Part shown: piece after piece, positions 24,103-31,640 of the stretch
Layout of the letters: each line of letters starts with the position of its first letter
How positions within the stretch are numbered: the first letter of the stretch is position 1
Assembly: GCA_027483045.1 (NCBI GenBank)
Contig: JAIXVL010000103.1
Location: 1-46,961 of the forward strand
Source of the DNA: Lysobacteraceae bacterium
GTDB taxonomy: Bacteria; Pseudomonadota; Gammaproteobacteria; Xanthomonadales; Xanthomonadaceae
Reading direction: 5' to 3'
Length of the DNA: 46,961 nucleotides
Notes under the pieces: model-generated
Told to the model about the DNA's origin: nothing
The model's database searches: none
Seen by the model: only the letters and a program-made list of their open reading frames with translations
Made by a program: the position numbers and the translations under genes

Positions 24103-24686
24103 GCCTACCGACGAAGCCTTGGACGATGACGCGCTTGCGCAGTTGGCTTGCCATGCTGGTGATCGTCCAGTGCGTGGCGGCATCACCTGCAAACGCGGCA
24201 GGCGCTGCCACCGACGAGTTCGCACTCAAGGCAGCGTTTCTCTACAACTTCACGCGTTTTGTTGAATGGCCGGAGAGCGCCTTTGCGTCGGCGCAAGACC
24301 CATTCCGGATGTGCGTGACTGGCGAAGATCCGTTTGGAAATCGACTGGTGGCTCTGCGCCAGCGCCGCGTTGGCGACCGCGCGATTCGAGTGGAGTACCC
24401 CACCACGGTCGATGCTTTGGGTCGTTGCCAGATGATCTACATCGGCGATGCCACGCCAGCCGATTTGCGTGCTGCTGCTCTGCGGCGCGATCCGACCAGC
24501 ATGCTGACCGTTTCGAGTGACAGCAGCTTCGCGCGGCAAGGCGGCATGGTGGCGCTGGTCACCGAAGCTGGGCGCGTTCGTCTGCACATCAACTTGGTCG
24601 CTGTACGCAGCTCGCCCCTGCGCTTCAGCGCAAAGCTGCTCGAGATTGCCCAAGTGCGTCATGGCGATGCGGGGCCGCAACTGTGA
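24099..24686 (+). CDS. YfiR-family (DUF4154) periplasmic signalling protein
   Basis: A 195-residue secreted protein. The signal peptide (about 11-34, LRSWLAMLVIVQCVAASPAN) is followed by the YfiR signature DEFALKAAFLYNFTRFVEWP at 39-58, a Cys at 72 (FRMCVTGEDPFG), a Cys at 110 (LGRCQMIYIG), and the C-terminal block RQGGMVALVTEAGRVRLHIN followed by SAKLLEIAQV. In Pseudomonas aeruginosa YfiR holds the cyclase YfiN in check through its periplasmic domain and is redox-controlled by Cys. The first Cys pair seems kept here, while I see no second pair. Start ATG overlaps the receptor stop; the stop overlaps the kinase start, so this product and the kinase are coupled in translation. Confidence 0.92.
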   Translation: MSLPTKPWTMTRLRSWLAMLVIVQCVAASPANAAGAATDEFALKAAFLYNFTRFVEWPESAFASAQDPFRMCVTGEDPFGNRLVALRQRRVGDRAIRVEYPTTVDALGRCQMIYIGDATPADLRAAALRRDPTSMLTVSSDSSFARQGGMVALVTEAGRVRLHINLVAVRSSPLRFSAKLLEIAQVRHGDAGPQL

Positions 24687-26662
24687 AGCAATGGTTGCGT
24701 GCGCGCTCCATCCGATCGCGCCTGATGCTGGTGATTGGCACGGTGGTGTTTTTTGCGATTAGCACCTTTGGTGGCCTGGCTTTGGTTTCGGAGCAGCGTG
24801 CCGCGCGAGAAACATTGTCGGCCGAGCAAGGCGCCTTGGCCGCTCTGGTGGCCAACCGCAGCGGTGCCGCTTTGGTGTTCGGCGATCAGGCCTTGGCGCA
24901 AGAAAACCTTGATGCTCTAGGCGCGGTGCCCCATGTGCAGAGCGCCTGTTTGTACGACAGCGCCCAACAGTTGTTTGCTGGGTTCTCTGCTGAACGAGCA
25001 AGCACGAAATGCCCCGAGCTGCATGGTCAGGACGCTGCACTGCTGAACGGTGACTCGCTCACCGTCGAAGTGCCTGTCGTGCTCGACGATACCGTCGGCA
25101 CGCTTGTTCTTATGAGCAGCTTGCAGCCCCTGCGCGAACGACTGGGCGAGCAGGCGCGCACGTGGGCAATTACCGGCACCATCGGCGGCGCCTTGGCCCT
25201 GCTGTTAGCGGCATTGCTTGAGCGACTGATCTCTGGCCCGATTCGCCGCGTGAATGCAGTGGCCGAGTCGGTCAGCCGAGGTGGCGATACGGGCCTGCGA
25301 GCGCCGGTCGAAAGCCGGGATGAAGTTGGAAAGCTCGCCGATGCCTTCAACCGCATGCTCGACCGCTTAGACGAGCAAACCCAACGTCTGAAGCTGCAGG
25401 CGGAGTACAACGAGGTCCTGTTCCAACGCTCGCCCTTGCCTGTGCTAGTGATTGATCCAGCGCTCGGACATTGCGTCGATTGCAACGATGCCGCCGTCAC
25501 CATCTATGGCTTCAGCACGCGGGAAGAAACCCTAGCAACCAGTGCGGCCGATGTTTCTACCGAGCTGCAATACGACGGTACGCCCTCGGCCGAAGCCATC
25601 GTGCCGCGCGTGCAAGCCGCACTTGCTGGTGTGCCGCAGGTATACGACTGGCGCCATCGCCGCCTGGACGGAAGCGAGTTTGACGCCGAGGTTCATCTCG
25701 CGCGCTTCGGCCCCGACGAAGCCCCTCTGCTTCTGACGAGTCTGTTCGATGTCACCGAACGCAAACAGACGGCAGCGCAACTGACGCGGTTGAACGAGGC
25801 GCTCGAAACCCGTGTTGAGGAGCGCACGCAGCAACTGGCCAATTCGAATCGCGAGCTTTCCGACACCATTAGTCGTTTGCAATTGGCACAAGGCGAATTG
25901 GTGCGCAGCGAGCGATTGGCGTCTTTGGGCTCGCTGGTGGCCGGCGTGGCGCACGAGTTGAACACACCTCTGGGCAGCGTGCTCTTGGTGGCCACGACGC
26001 TTGGCGATGGTTTGGAAGACTTGCGCCGACAGCTAGAAAGCGGCGAGCTGAAGCGCTCCGCATTGCAGAGCTTTCTTGCTCAGCAGTCCGAGGCGCAGGC
26101 CCTTATCGTGCGCAATGCGCGCCGTGCCGCCGAGTTGATCGGGCGCTTTAAGCAAGTGGCCGTCGATCAAACCTCGGAGCAACGTCGTCGCTTCGACTTG
26201 GGCGAAGTCGTGAACGAAGTGCTTGGCACCTTGCAGCCACGCATTCGCAAGACACCGCACCAAGTGATTGTGGAAGTGCCCGACGGCCTGCAGATGGACA
26301 GTTATCCCGGCCCACTGGGGCAAGTCATCACCAATCTGGTGTTGAACGCCATCATTCACGGCCTGCAGGACGATGCGGGTGTGGTGCGAGTTATCGCGCG
26401 CGCCGTGGGCGACACCGACATTGAGCTGCAGGTTTGCGACAACGGCGTGGGCATTCCTGCCGAGAATCTGCCGCGCATTTTCGATCCCTTCTTCACCACC
26501 AAATTGGGCGAGGGCGGCAGCGGCTTGGGCCTGCACATTGTTTACAGCTTGGTGCAACGCAGCTTGGGCGGGCAAATCGGCGTGGACAGCAAGGTGGGGC
26601 AAGGCGCGCAGTTCTTTGTGCGTTTGCCGCGCTCGGCGCCGCAGGCGGAACAGGCGGAGTGA
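24683..26662 (+). CDS. Membrane histidine kinase with YfiN-like sensor (CHASE8-HAMP-PAS-HisKA-HATPase)
   Basis: A 659-residue kinase. TM1 at about 14-35; a periplasmic domain (36-160) with ALAALVANRSGAALVFGDQA and an AL..VPHVQSACLYD pattern, like the CHASE8 domain of YfiN; TM2 at about 162-183; HAMP (184-236); PAS (245-360, LFDVTERKQ at its end); coiled coil (361-405); HisKA with H-box GVAHELNTPLGSV, His424; and HATPase (about 540-655) with NLVLNAIIHGL, CDNGVGIPAENL, FDPFFTTK, GSGLGLHIVYS. The start is GTG at 24683, overlapping the YfiR stop (GTGA). YfiN itself ends in GGDEF; here the output is a kinase. Its likely input is the adjacent YfiR protein and its likely target the REC domain of the first gene (inference). 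Confidence 0.92.
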   Translation: MKQWLRARSIRSRLMLVIGTVVFFAISTFGGLALVSEQRAARETLSAEQGALAALVANRSGAALVFGDQALAQENLDALGAVPHVQSACLYDSAQQLFAGFSAERASTKCPELHGQDAALLNGDSLTVEVPVVLDDTVGTLVLMSSLQPLRERLGEQARTWAITGTIGGALALLLAALLERLISGPIRRVNAVAESVSRGGDTGLRAPVESRDEVGKLADAFNRMLDRLDEQTQRLKLQAEYNEVLFQRSPLPVLVIDPALGHCVDCNDAAVTIYGFSTREETLATSAADVSTELQYDGTPSAEAIVPRVQAALAGVPQVYDWRHRRLDGSEFDAEVHLARFGPDEAPLLLTSLFDVTERKQTAAQLTRLNEALETRVEERTQQLANSNRELSDTISRLQLAQGELVRSERLASLGSLVAGVAHELNTPLGSVLLVATTLGDGLEDLRRQLESGELKRSALQSFLAQQSEAQALIVRNARRAAELIGRFKQVAVDQTSEQRRRFDLGEVVNEVLGTLQPRIRKTPHQVIVEVPDGLQMDSYPGPLGQVITNLVLNAIIHGLQDDAGVVRVIARAVGDTDIELQVCDNGVGIPAENLPRIFDPFFTTKLGEGGSGLGLHIVYSLVQRSLGGQIGVDSKVGQGAQFFVRLPRSAPQAEQAE

Positions 26663-26667
26663 AGCGC

Positions 26668-27003
26668 TTACCGCTTTCGAAGCAGGCGACGCCACCACGG
26701 CAGAGCACGCCGCTTCGGCGCTGAGGGTGCCAGAGGCGTTTCCGGCAAATCGGGGCGCACCAAATCACTCTCGGCCAAGGCCTGCGCCCAGGCGCCGTCT
26801 TCAAGATGAAGTTCGACGCGCCAATCACGCAATTGCCGCGCGACGCGGTACACCGCATCGTGCCCCGCGCGACGTTCGGGCTTGAGCAGAACTTCGGCCG
26901 TACGGCGTTTCAACTCGCGGTCGGTGCAACGGGCCATCGCTGTCTTGAGCGCTTGATCATCGGCGCCAAAGCCAAGACCTAAGCGGCTGTACAAATCACG
27001 CAT
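26668..27003 (-). CDS. Degenerate J-domain-like protein (no HPD)
   Basis: A small 111-residue protein. The first 70 residues align by eye to a J domain: LYSRLGLGFGADDQALKTAM resembles helix I and II, and AEVLLKPERRAGHDAVYRVA resembles helix III-IV (EVL.DPEKRR.YD). The HPD tripeptide needed to stimulate DnaK is absent (MARCTDREL in its place), so it cannot be a normal J co-chaperone. The C-terminal tail is basic and ends in RALPWWRRLLRKR. Its start overlaps the preceding J-domain gene by 8 bases, so they are co-translated. It may modulate or compete with the neighbour; that is inference. Confidence 0.75.
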   Translation of the reverse strand: MRDLYSRLGLGFGADDQALKTAMARCTDRELKRRTAEVLLKPERRAGHDAVYRVARQLRDWRVELHLEDGAWAQALAESDLVRPDLPETPLAPSAPKRRALPWWRRLLRKR

Positions 27004-27754
27004 CGACGTCGTCCTTCAACACGGCCCACGCCTGCTGCACGGCATGGAACTGCGCACTCGCGGCAGCCAGAGCGTCTGGACTCGCACTCAGCTGGCGGTC
27101 TGGATGGAACTGGCGCGAGAGACGTCGCCACGCCGCCTTGATGGCAATCGGCGCGGCATCGGCTTTGAGCATCAGTGTCCGAAGTGCCTCATTGCGCTTT
27201 TCGTCCTGCTGGCGCGCCACATCGGCGTGACCCGCCCGTGCACGGGCCTGCGCGGCGCGCGTATCAGCCAGGGTTTCCGCATTCTGAAAATACGACGGGT
27301 CGGACAGGTCGGCCGGCGCATCGAATTCGATTCCCAGCACGGCCTCGAAGCGCTCGCGCAACGCGCTCTCGGGAGCGGACAGCAAATCGGAAAGAAAGAT
27401 CAGCGCATGACGCTCGACTTCCGAGATGCGCCCATCGGCACCGGCCACGCGAATGAACATGTCCAACAACGACTCGGTGCGCTTGGGCGAGCGTTGGCTG
27501 CGAACAAAACGGAATAGGCGCGGCAAGTCGCGCGGCATCGGGTCGGCCTCGAAGGCCGCGACCATGTCGTGCAGCGGCACGCCTTCCGGTTCGTGCGTGA
27601 GCACCGAACCCACTTCATGAAACTCGCGCGGATCGAGCGGCCCATCGAGCATCGCCAGCCACATGGCGGTTGCGCGCACGCTGTCGGCCATGCGCTGCGG
27701 ACTGTCTTGCAGGCGCTGAACTAGACTTGGAGCGGACTCTACCGCGCCGTGCAT
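26996..27754 (-). CDS. TerB-like / J-domain co-chaperone (DjlA-like, soluble)
   Basis: A 252-residue protein. The middle part (about 85-140) resembles a TerB/DjlA N-domain (LLDMFIRVAGADGRISEVER, HALIFLSDLL) and the C-terminus (about 190-250) is a J domain with AIKAAWRRLSRQFHPDRQLS containing the HPD motif and FHAVQQAWAVLKDD. DjlA has the same TerB-then-J order but begins with a membrane segment, which is lacking here, so this is a soluble relative. It follows the unknown gene at 27761 after 6 bases and overlaps the degenerate J gene downstream. It should act with DnaK on unknown clients. Confidence 0.82.
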   Translation of the reverse strand: MHGAVESAPSLVQRLQDSPQRMADSVRATAMWLAMLDGPLDPREFHEVGSVLTHEPEGVPLHDMVAAFEADPMPRDLPRLFRFVRSQRSPKRTESLLDMFIRVAGADGRISEVERHALIFLSDLLSAPESALRERFEAVLGIEFDAPADLSDPSYFQNAETLADTRAAQARARAGHADVARQQDEKRNEALRTLMLKADAAPIAIKAAWRRLSRQFHPDRQLSASPDALAAASAQFHAVQQAWAVLKDDVDA

Positions 27755-27760
27755 CGTGCG

Positions 27761-28510
27761 TTACGCCACGCTATCGGGATTGAGCAGAAGCTCGGCCAGC
27801 CATGATTCGCCGCGCTCCAACAGCTCGACGGGCGTGTACTGCCAACCGGTCACGATCATCGCTTCGGCAACGGCGAACTCGCGCTGGCCTTTGCTGAAAA
27901 CGCGTTGGCCTGCCTTGACGAGTTCAAGCACAAACGCGGGCGGCGGAACTGCATCGGGGTCTCCTGCGCCCGCCACCACACTGGCCACACCGTCTACCGC
28001 GCTGGTGCCATGGCCCTGCATCAAGGCCTCGATGCGCGACAGTGCGGTGGCCTGTGCATCGCCGCTATCGGCGATATGTGGCACCGCCGCCGCCAATGCT
28101 TTGCACACGGTGCTGAGCTGGCCAGTGGCCTTCATGCGCGCCAGCTTGGCTGTGCCCGCATTCGTTTCGGCCGCCTCCAAGTCTTGCTTCAAGCGATCAA
28201 TTTCGGCGTTGGCATCTACGAAAGAACCCGCATCCAACAGGCGCAGTACTTCTTTCTGCAGATCGGCGTAAAGCGCCGGGTGGCTCGACTTCAAGTTACG
28301 CGCAGCCATTTGCCATGCGTAAGCGACTTGTTGGCCCGTGCGCTCTGCGGGGCGCGGTGGGCCGTCGGGCCGGTCGGGCTGCGGCGTGCTGGTGAGCACC
28401 GAGAGCGCAGCATCAAGCCGTTGGCACAACTCGGTCTGGTCAAAGTTACGCAGCGACTTCCGCAGTTCAATGCGGCAGTCGATAAGGAGAGGGCGCATGG
28501 GTAGGTCCAT
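27761..28510 (-). CDS. Protein of unknown function upstream of J-domain genes
   Basis: I do not recognise this 249-residue protein. It has no signal peptide and no membrane segment. It looks mostly helical, with a charged stretch (about 95-130: EIDRLKQDLEAAETNAGTAK) likely to be coiled coil, and Ala/Gly-rich linkers around 160-180. The start at 28510 is uncertain because no ribosome site is visible. An in-frame ATG at 28498 is an alternative. TAGAAT lies 6 bases before the first ATG, so a leaderless transcript is possible. It is the first gene of a three-gene set with two J-domain-type proteins, which suggests a chaperone-related role but nothing more. Confidence 0.7.
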   Translation of the reverse strand: MDLPMRPLLIDCRIELRKSLRNFDQTELCQRLDAALSVLTSTPQPDRPDGPPRPAERTGQQVAYAWQMAARNLKSSHPALYADLQKEVLRLLDAGSFVDANAEIDRLKQDLEAAETNAGTAKLARMKATGQLSTVCKALAAAVPHIADSGDAQATALSRIEALMQGHGTSAVDGVASVVAGAGDPDAVPPPAFVLELVKAGQRVFSKGQREFAVAEAMIVTGWQYTPVELLERGESWLAELLLNPDSVA

Positions 28511-28551
28511 GGGGAGATTCTAGCCCGCGCGTGTTGCGATGCGGCGCGGCA

Positions 28552-29148
28552 TCAGCGCCGGTGGCCGCCCACTTCGACGAAGGTCAGGAACTCCGCTCGC
28601 GTGCGGGCATCTTCACGGAAACTGCCACGCATGGTGGAGGTCACCATGCTGACACCGCGGGTATGCACGCCGCGGGTGGTCATGCACTCATGACTGGCCT
28701 CGATGACTACGCCAACGCCACGCGGCTGCAGCACCCGCTCGATGCAGTCGGCGATCTGCGCGGTCAGCTTTTCTTGCACCTGCAAGCGGCGCGCGTAGGC
28801 CTCGACCACGCGGGCCAACTTGCTAATGCCCACCACTTTCCCGCCAGGCAAATAGCCGATATGGGCCTTGCCGATGATGGGTGCCAAGTGATGCTCGCAG
28901 TGGCTTTCGAAGGGAATATCGCGGAGCACGACCATTTCGTCGTAGCCCTCTACTTCTTCGAAGGTGCGGGCCAAGTAGGCATCCGGGTCGAGCGCGTAAC
29001 CGCTGAACCATTCGTTCCAAGCCGCTGCCACACGCTTTGGCGTATCCAGTAACCCCTCGCGCTTCGGGTCATCACCGGCCCAGCGCAGCAGGGTACGAAC
29101 CGCAGCTTCGGCTTCGGTACGCGTTACGGGGCTTGCGTCATCGCTCAT
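28552..29148 (-). CDS. folE: GTP cyclohydrolase I FolE
   Basis: FolE converts GTP to 7,8-dihydroneopterin triphosphate, the first step to tetrahydrofolate and pterins. The 198-residue protein shows [20 protein letters not shown], the zinc site [20 protein letters not shown] (Cys and His ligands), [20 protein letters not shown], and the C-terminal [20 protein letters not shown] with the second Cys ligand. Length is normal for bacterial type IA enzymes. It lies 41 bases upstream of the unknown gene at 28510. A pterin link with phhA elsewhere in the window is possible (phenylalanine hydroxylase needs a pterin) but the genes are 11 kb apart. Confidence 0.96.
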   Translation of the reverse strand: MSDDASPVTRTEAEAAVRTLLRWAGDDPKREGLLDTPKRVAAAWNEWFSGYALDPDAYLARTFEEVEGYDEMVVLRDIPFESHCEHHLAPIIGKAHIGYLPGGKVVGISKLARVVEAYARRLQVQEKLTAQIADCIERVLQPRGVGVVIEASHECMTTRGVHTRGVSMVTSTMRGSFREDARTRAEFLTFVEVGGHRR

Positions 29149-29225
29149 GGGGAGATGCGGTGGTTTTGGGGGTGGGACGGCTGACGCTACGCCGATTCAT
29201 GTTCACGGCGCGGCAAACCATGATG

Positions 29226-30464
29226 TCACGCGGGGCGGCGCACCGAACGCGTGGCGCGCTCGGCCATCACCCAGGCCAAACCCAGTAGGCAGGCCGAGAA
29301 CAAGAAGGAAGCGCCCGGCAAGTAAGCCGGCGGGTGGTCGCCGATGAACAGTCGAAAGATGCCGGTAAACAAGAACGGTCCAAAGATGCCCGCAGTGGCC
29401 ACCAAGGACGAGAGCGACCCCTGCAATCGACCCTGCTGCTCGGGCTCGACCCGCTGGGTGATCAGGCTCTGCAGCGAGGGCCCGGCCAAGCCCCACAAGG
29501 CCATGAAGGGGATGGCACCCAAGAACCACGCGCCGGTGGGTGCGAGCCCCATCCACGCAAAACCCACGATTCCGCAGGCCAAACCGATGGCCACAGCGCG
29601 ACGCTCACCCAACTTCGGTACCAAGCGCTTCACCAGCAAGGCCTGCACCAGCGCATTGCAAACGCCCACCAAGCCCAAGGTGAGGCCGACATCCAGCTCA
29701 CTCCAACCGTAGCGGTAATCGGTATAGAGCACGTACACGCTGGGCAGCACGTAGTGCGCCATTTGGCCAAGGAACACCACGAAGGCCAATGCCAGGACGC
29801 CGCGGTGTTCGCGCAACAACAGCAACGCACCCAGAGGATTGGCGCGCTTCCAGTCGTAGCGCGTGCTGCGCTTCTCGACGGGTAAGGATTCGGGGAGAAC
29901 GAAGTAACCGTAAAGGAAGTTGCTCAGCGAAAGCCCCGCAGCCACCCAGAACGGCAAGCGGATATCGATCTCGCCTAGCACGCCACCCAAGGCCGGGCCC
30001 AACACAAACCCGATGCCGAATGCCGCACCCAACATGCCAAACGCACCAGCGCGTTGCGCCTGCGGCGTGATGTCGGCGATGTAGGCATTGGCCGTGCTCA
30101 AGGATGCCGAGGTGAGGCCCGCCAACACGCGCCCGATGAAGAGCAGGGGTAAGGTGCCGACCACGGCCATCAAAATGAAATCGAGGCCCAAGCCCAGATT
30201 CGACAACAGCACCACCGGGCGCCGTCCGAAGCGATCAGAGAGAGCGCCTTGCAGGGGCGAGGCCAAAAACTGCGTGAGCGCGAATACGCTGCCGAACACG
30301 CCCACCCACCACGCCGCGGTTTCGGTCGAGCCGCCGACAAATTCCTTGATGAGGTGCGGCAGCACCGGAATGATCACGCCGATCGCGAGGATATCGAGCG
30401 CCACTGTGATCCAGATAAACACCAGCCCCGCCTTACGCGGCGGATGTGCAACAGCGTCGTTCAC
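29226..30464 (-). CDS. MFS drug exporter of the TetA (DHA1) type
   Basis: A 412-residue inner-membrane protein with 12 predicted membrane segments. The MFS motif A between TM2 and TM3 (GALSDRFGRRPVVLLS) and the TM5 motif (FGIGFVLGPALGGVLGE) are those of TetA-type proton-coupled antiporters. The start region is FIWITVALDILAIGVIIPVL, which also matches TetA proteins. A repeat of the first half is seen in VKRLVPKLGERRAVAIGLAC. It is a chromosomal relative and there is no TetR-type regulator next to it, so tetracycline resistance should not be assumed; the substrate is unknown. It lies alone between folE and the PNPOx-like gene. Confidence 0.9.
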   Translation of the reverse strand: MNDAVAHPPRKAGLVFIWITVALDILAIGVIIPVLPHLIKEFVGGSTETAAWWVGVFGSVFALTQFLASPLQGALSDRFGRRPVVLLSNLGLGLDFILMAVVGTLPLLFIGRVLAGLTSASLSTANAYIADITPQAQRAGAFGMLGAAFGIGFVLGPALGGVLGEIDIRLPFWVAAGLSLSNFLYGYFVLPESLPVEKRSTRYDWKRANPLGALLLLREHRGVLALAFVVFLGQMAHYVLPSVYVLYTDYRYGWSELDVGLTLGLVGVCNALVQALLVKRLVPKLGERRAVAIGLACGIVGFAWMGLAPTGAWFLGAIPFMALWGLAGPSLQSLITQRVEPEQQGRLQGSLSSLVATAGIFGPFLFTGIFRLFIGDHPPAYLPGASFLFSACLLGLAWVMAERATRSVRRPA

Positions 30465-30520
30465 GCGGGCAACCTTTCAGAGAGGGCGGCAGTGTAGCGC
30501 CCCGGCCTTACGCTGCTGCC

Positions 30521-31135
30521 TTAGGGCACCAACCACTGGCCGGACCAAGGCGAGTTTCCGGCGCGACTGAAACGCGCCCGGCGATGACCATCAAACGCCA
30601 GATGCAGCCACTCGATGCGCTGCAACTGCACCGTCACCACCGCGAAGTTGGCCCGGCCTGCGGCGCTTTCCGATTCATTGGGACGCTGGGTGCTCAGGTG
30701 CTGCGGCAAACCACTCGCGGCTTGCTCCACCCCGGTGCCCGGCGCCGGACTGGCGAGGTAGCAGCGCCGCGACATTAAGCCCGTGCGCTTCCATGCCAAA
30801 TCCGCCACGGCATCATCGGTGTGCCGCGTGGCACGGCCTTCGGCGCGAATCTGCACGCTCTGCCCAAAGAAGCACAGGGAAACGCGCGGATCCCGCTCTA
30901 GCTCACCCCATTTTTCACTGCGGCGATCGGTGTGAAATCCGAGCACGCCGCGTTCGCGGTCAACTTGGCGCATCACCACATAGCGCGCTGTTGGTCCGCG
31001 TGCTGCGCTGGTGGCCAGAACGCCTTGATGAAACGGTGAGTGCCGCAGACGTTGGCCCTCCGCCAACAAGGCCCAGCAGCTGTCGAGCACTGCGGTCAGG
31101 GTGAGCGAGGGAGTCGGCGTAGCGCGCATGTCCAT
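30521..31135 (-). CDS. PNPOx-like FMN-binding split-barrel protein (Alr4036 type)
   Basis: A 204-residue protein of the pyridoxamine-phosphate-oxidase-like fold. Visible patterns are ATSAARGPTARYVVMRQVDR, LGFHTDRRSEKWGELERDPR (the FMN-binding region), VSLCFFGQSVQIRAEGRATR, and the C-terminal FDGHRRARFSRAG...W. It lacks the full PdxH C-terminal signature, so it is not a safe call for vitamin B6 synthesis. The start is uncertain: ATG 31135 is used; ATG 31129 is close by, and an upstream GTG at 31186 would add 17 unlike residues. Neighbours are not functionally linked. Confidence 0.78.
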   Translation of the reverse strand: MDMRATPTPSLTLTAVLDSCWALLAEGQRLRHSPFHQGVLATSAARGPTARYVVMRQVDRERGVLGFHTDRRSEKWGELERDPRVSLCFFGQSVQIRAEGRATRHTDDAVADLAWKRTGLMSRRCYLASPAPGTGVEQAASGLPQHLSTQRPNESESAAGRANFAVVTVQLQRIEWLHLAFDGHRRARFSRAGNSPWSGQWLVP

Positions 31136-31234
31136 GAGCAAAGTGAACCGCAAATCAGGTGGTAAGGGTGAGAAAGCGTCGGGCACACGCCATCGTGAGG
31201 CGCATGTTCACACGACAGGCGCTGCGGACGCGCG

Positions 31235-31636
31235 ATGCTGACACGCATGTCCCTGCGTCCACCACATTCGGCCCTGCTCGAAGTCTTCTACGACGGGGGC
31301 TGCCCCGCTTGCCGTCGCGAAATGGCCCACTACCGCGTGCAACGGGGCGCGGAGGATGTGGTCTTCACCGACGCAGCGAAGAACCTGGCACGGCTGGCCG
31401 AGGTGGGTCTTGCCCCCATGGCCGCCATTGCCACGCTGCATGCCTTGGACGCCAAGGGCACATGGCACATCGGCGTGCCCGCGTTTCGCGAGCTGTGGTT
31501 GTTGCTGCCACGTTATGCCGGCTGGGCCAGACGGTTCCGTTGGCTCATCGATTCAAGGGCGCTCGCGTGGGCGTACGCCACCTTCTGTCGATGGCGTTTG
31601 CCTAGGCGCTGCCGCGATGGCGCCTGCCCTGCCTAA
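31235..31636 (+). CDS. DCC-family thiol-disulfide oxidoreductase-like protein (DUF393)
   Basis: A 133-residue protein with the family signature near the start: EVFYDGGCPACRREMAHY (D-G-x-C-x-x-C, about residues 16-33). The rest fits DUF393: a short acidic block (VVFTDAAKNLARL), LHALDAKGTWHIGVPAFREL, and an Arg/Trp-rich C-terminus (FCRWRLPRRCR). These proteins have a thioredoxin-like start, but substrates are not known. The start may be at 31247 (MSLRPP) instead of 31235; neither has a strong ribosome site. It converges with the RlmI-like gene, whose stop is 4 bases away. Confidence 0.85.
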   Translation: MLTRMSLRPPHSALLEVFYDGGCPACRREMAHYRVQRGAEDVVFTDAAKNLARLAEVGLAPMAAIATLHALDAKGTWHIGVPAFRELWLLLPRYAGWARRFRWLIDSRALAWAYATFCRWRLPRRCRDGACPA

Positions 31637-31640
31637 CGGC

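Noticed and set aside
29226-30464. Calling the MFS exporter a tetracycline resistance gene
   Set aside because: Family similarity alone does not show this substrate; no TetR partner or mobile element is nearby.
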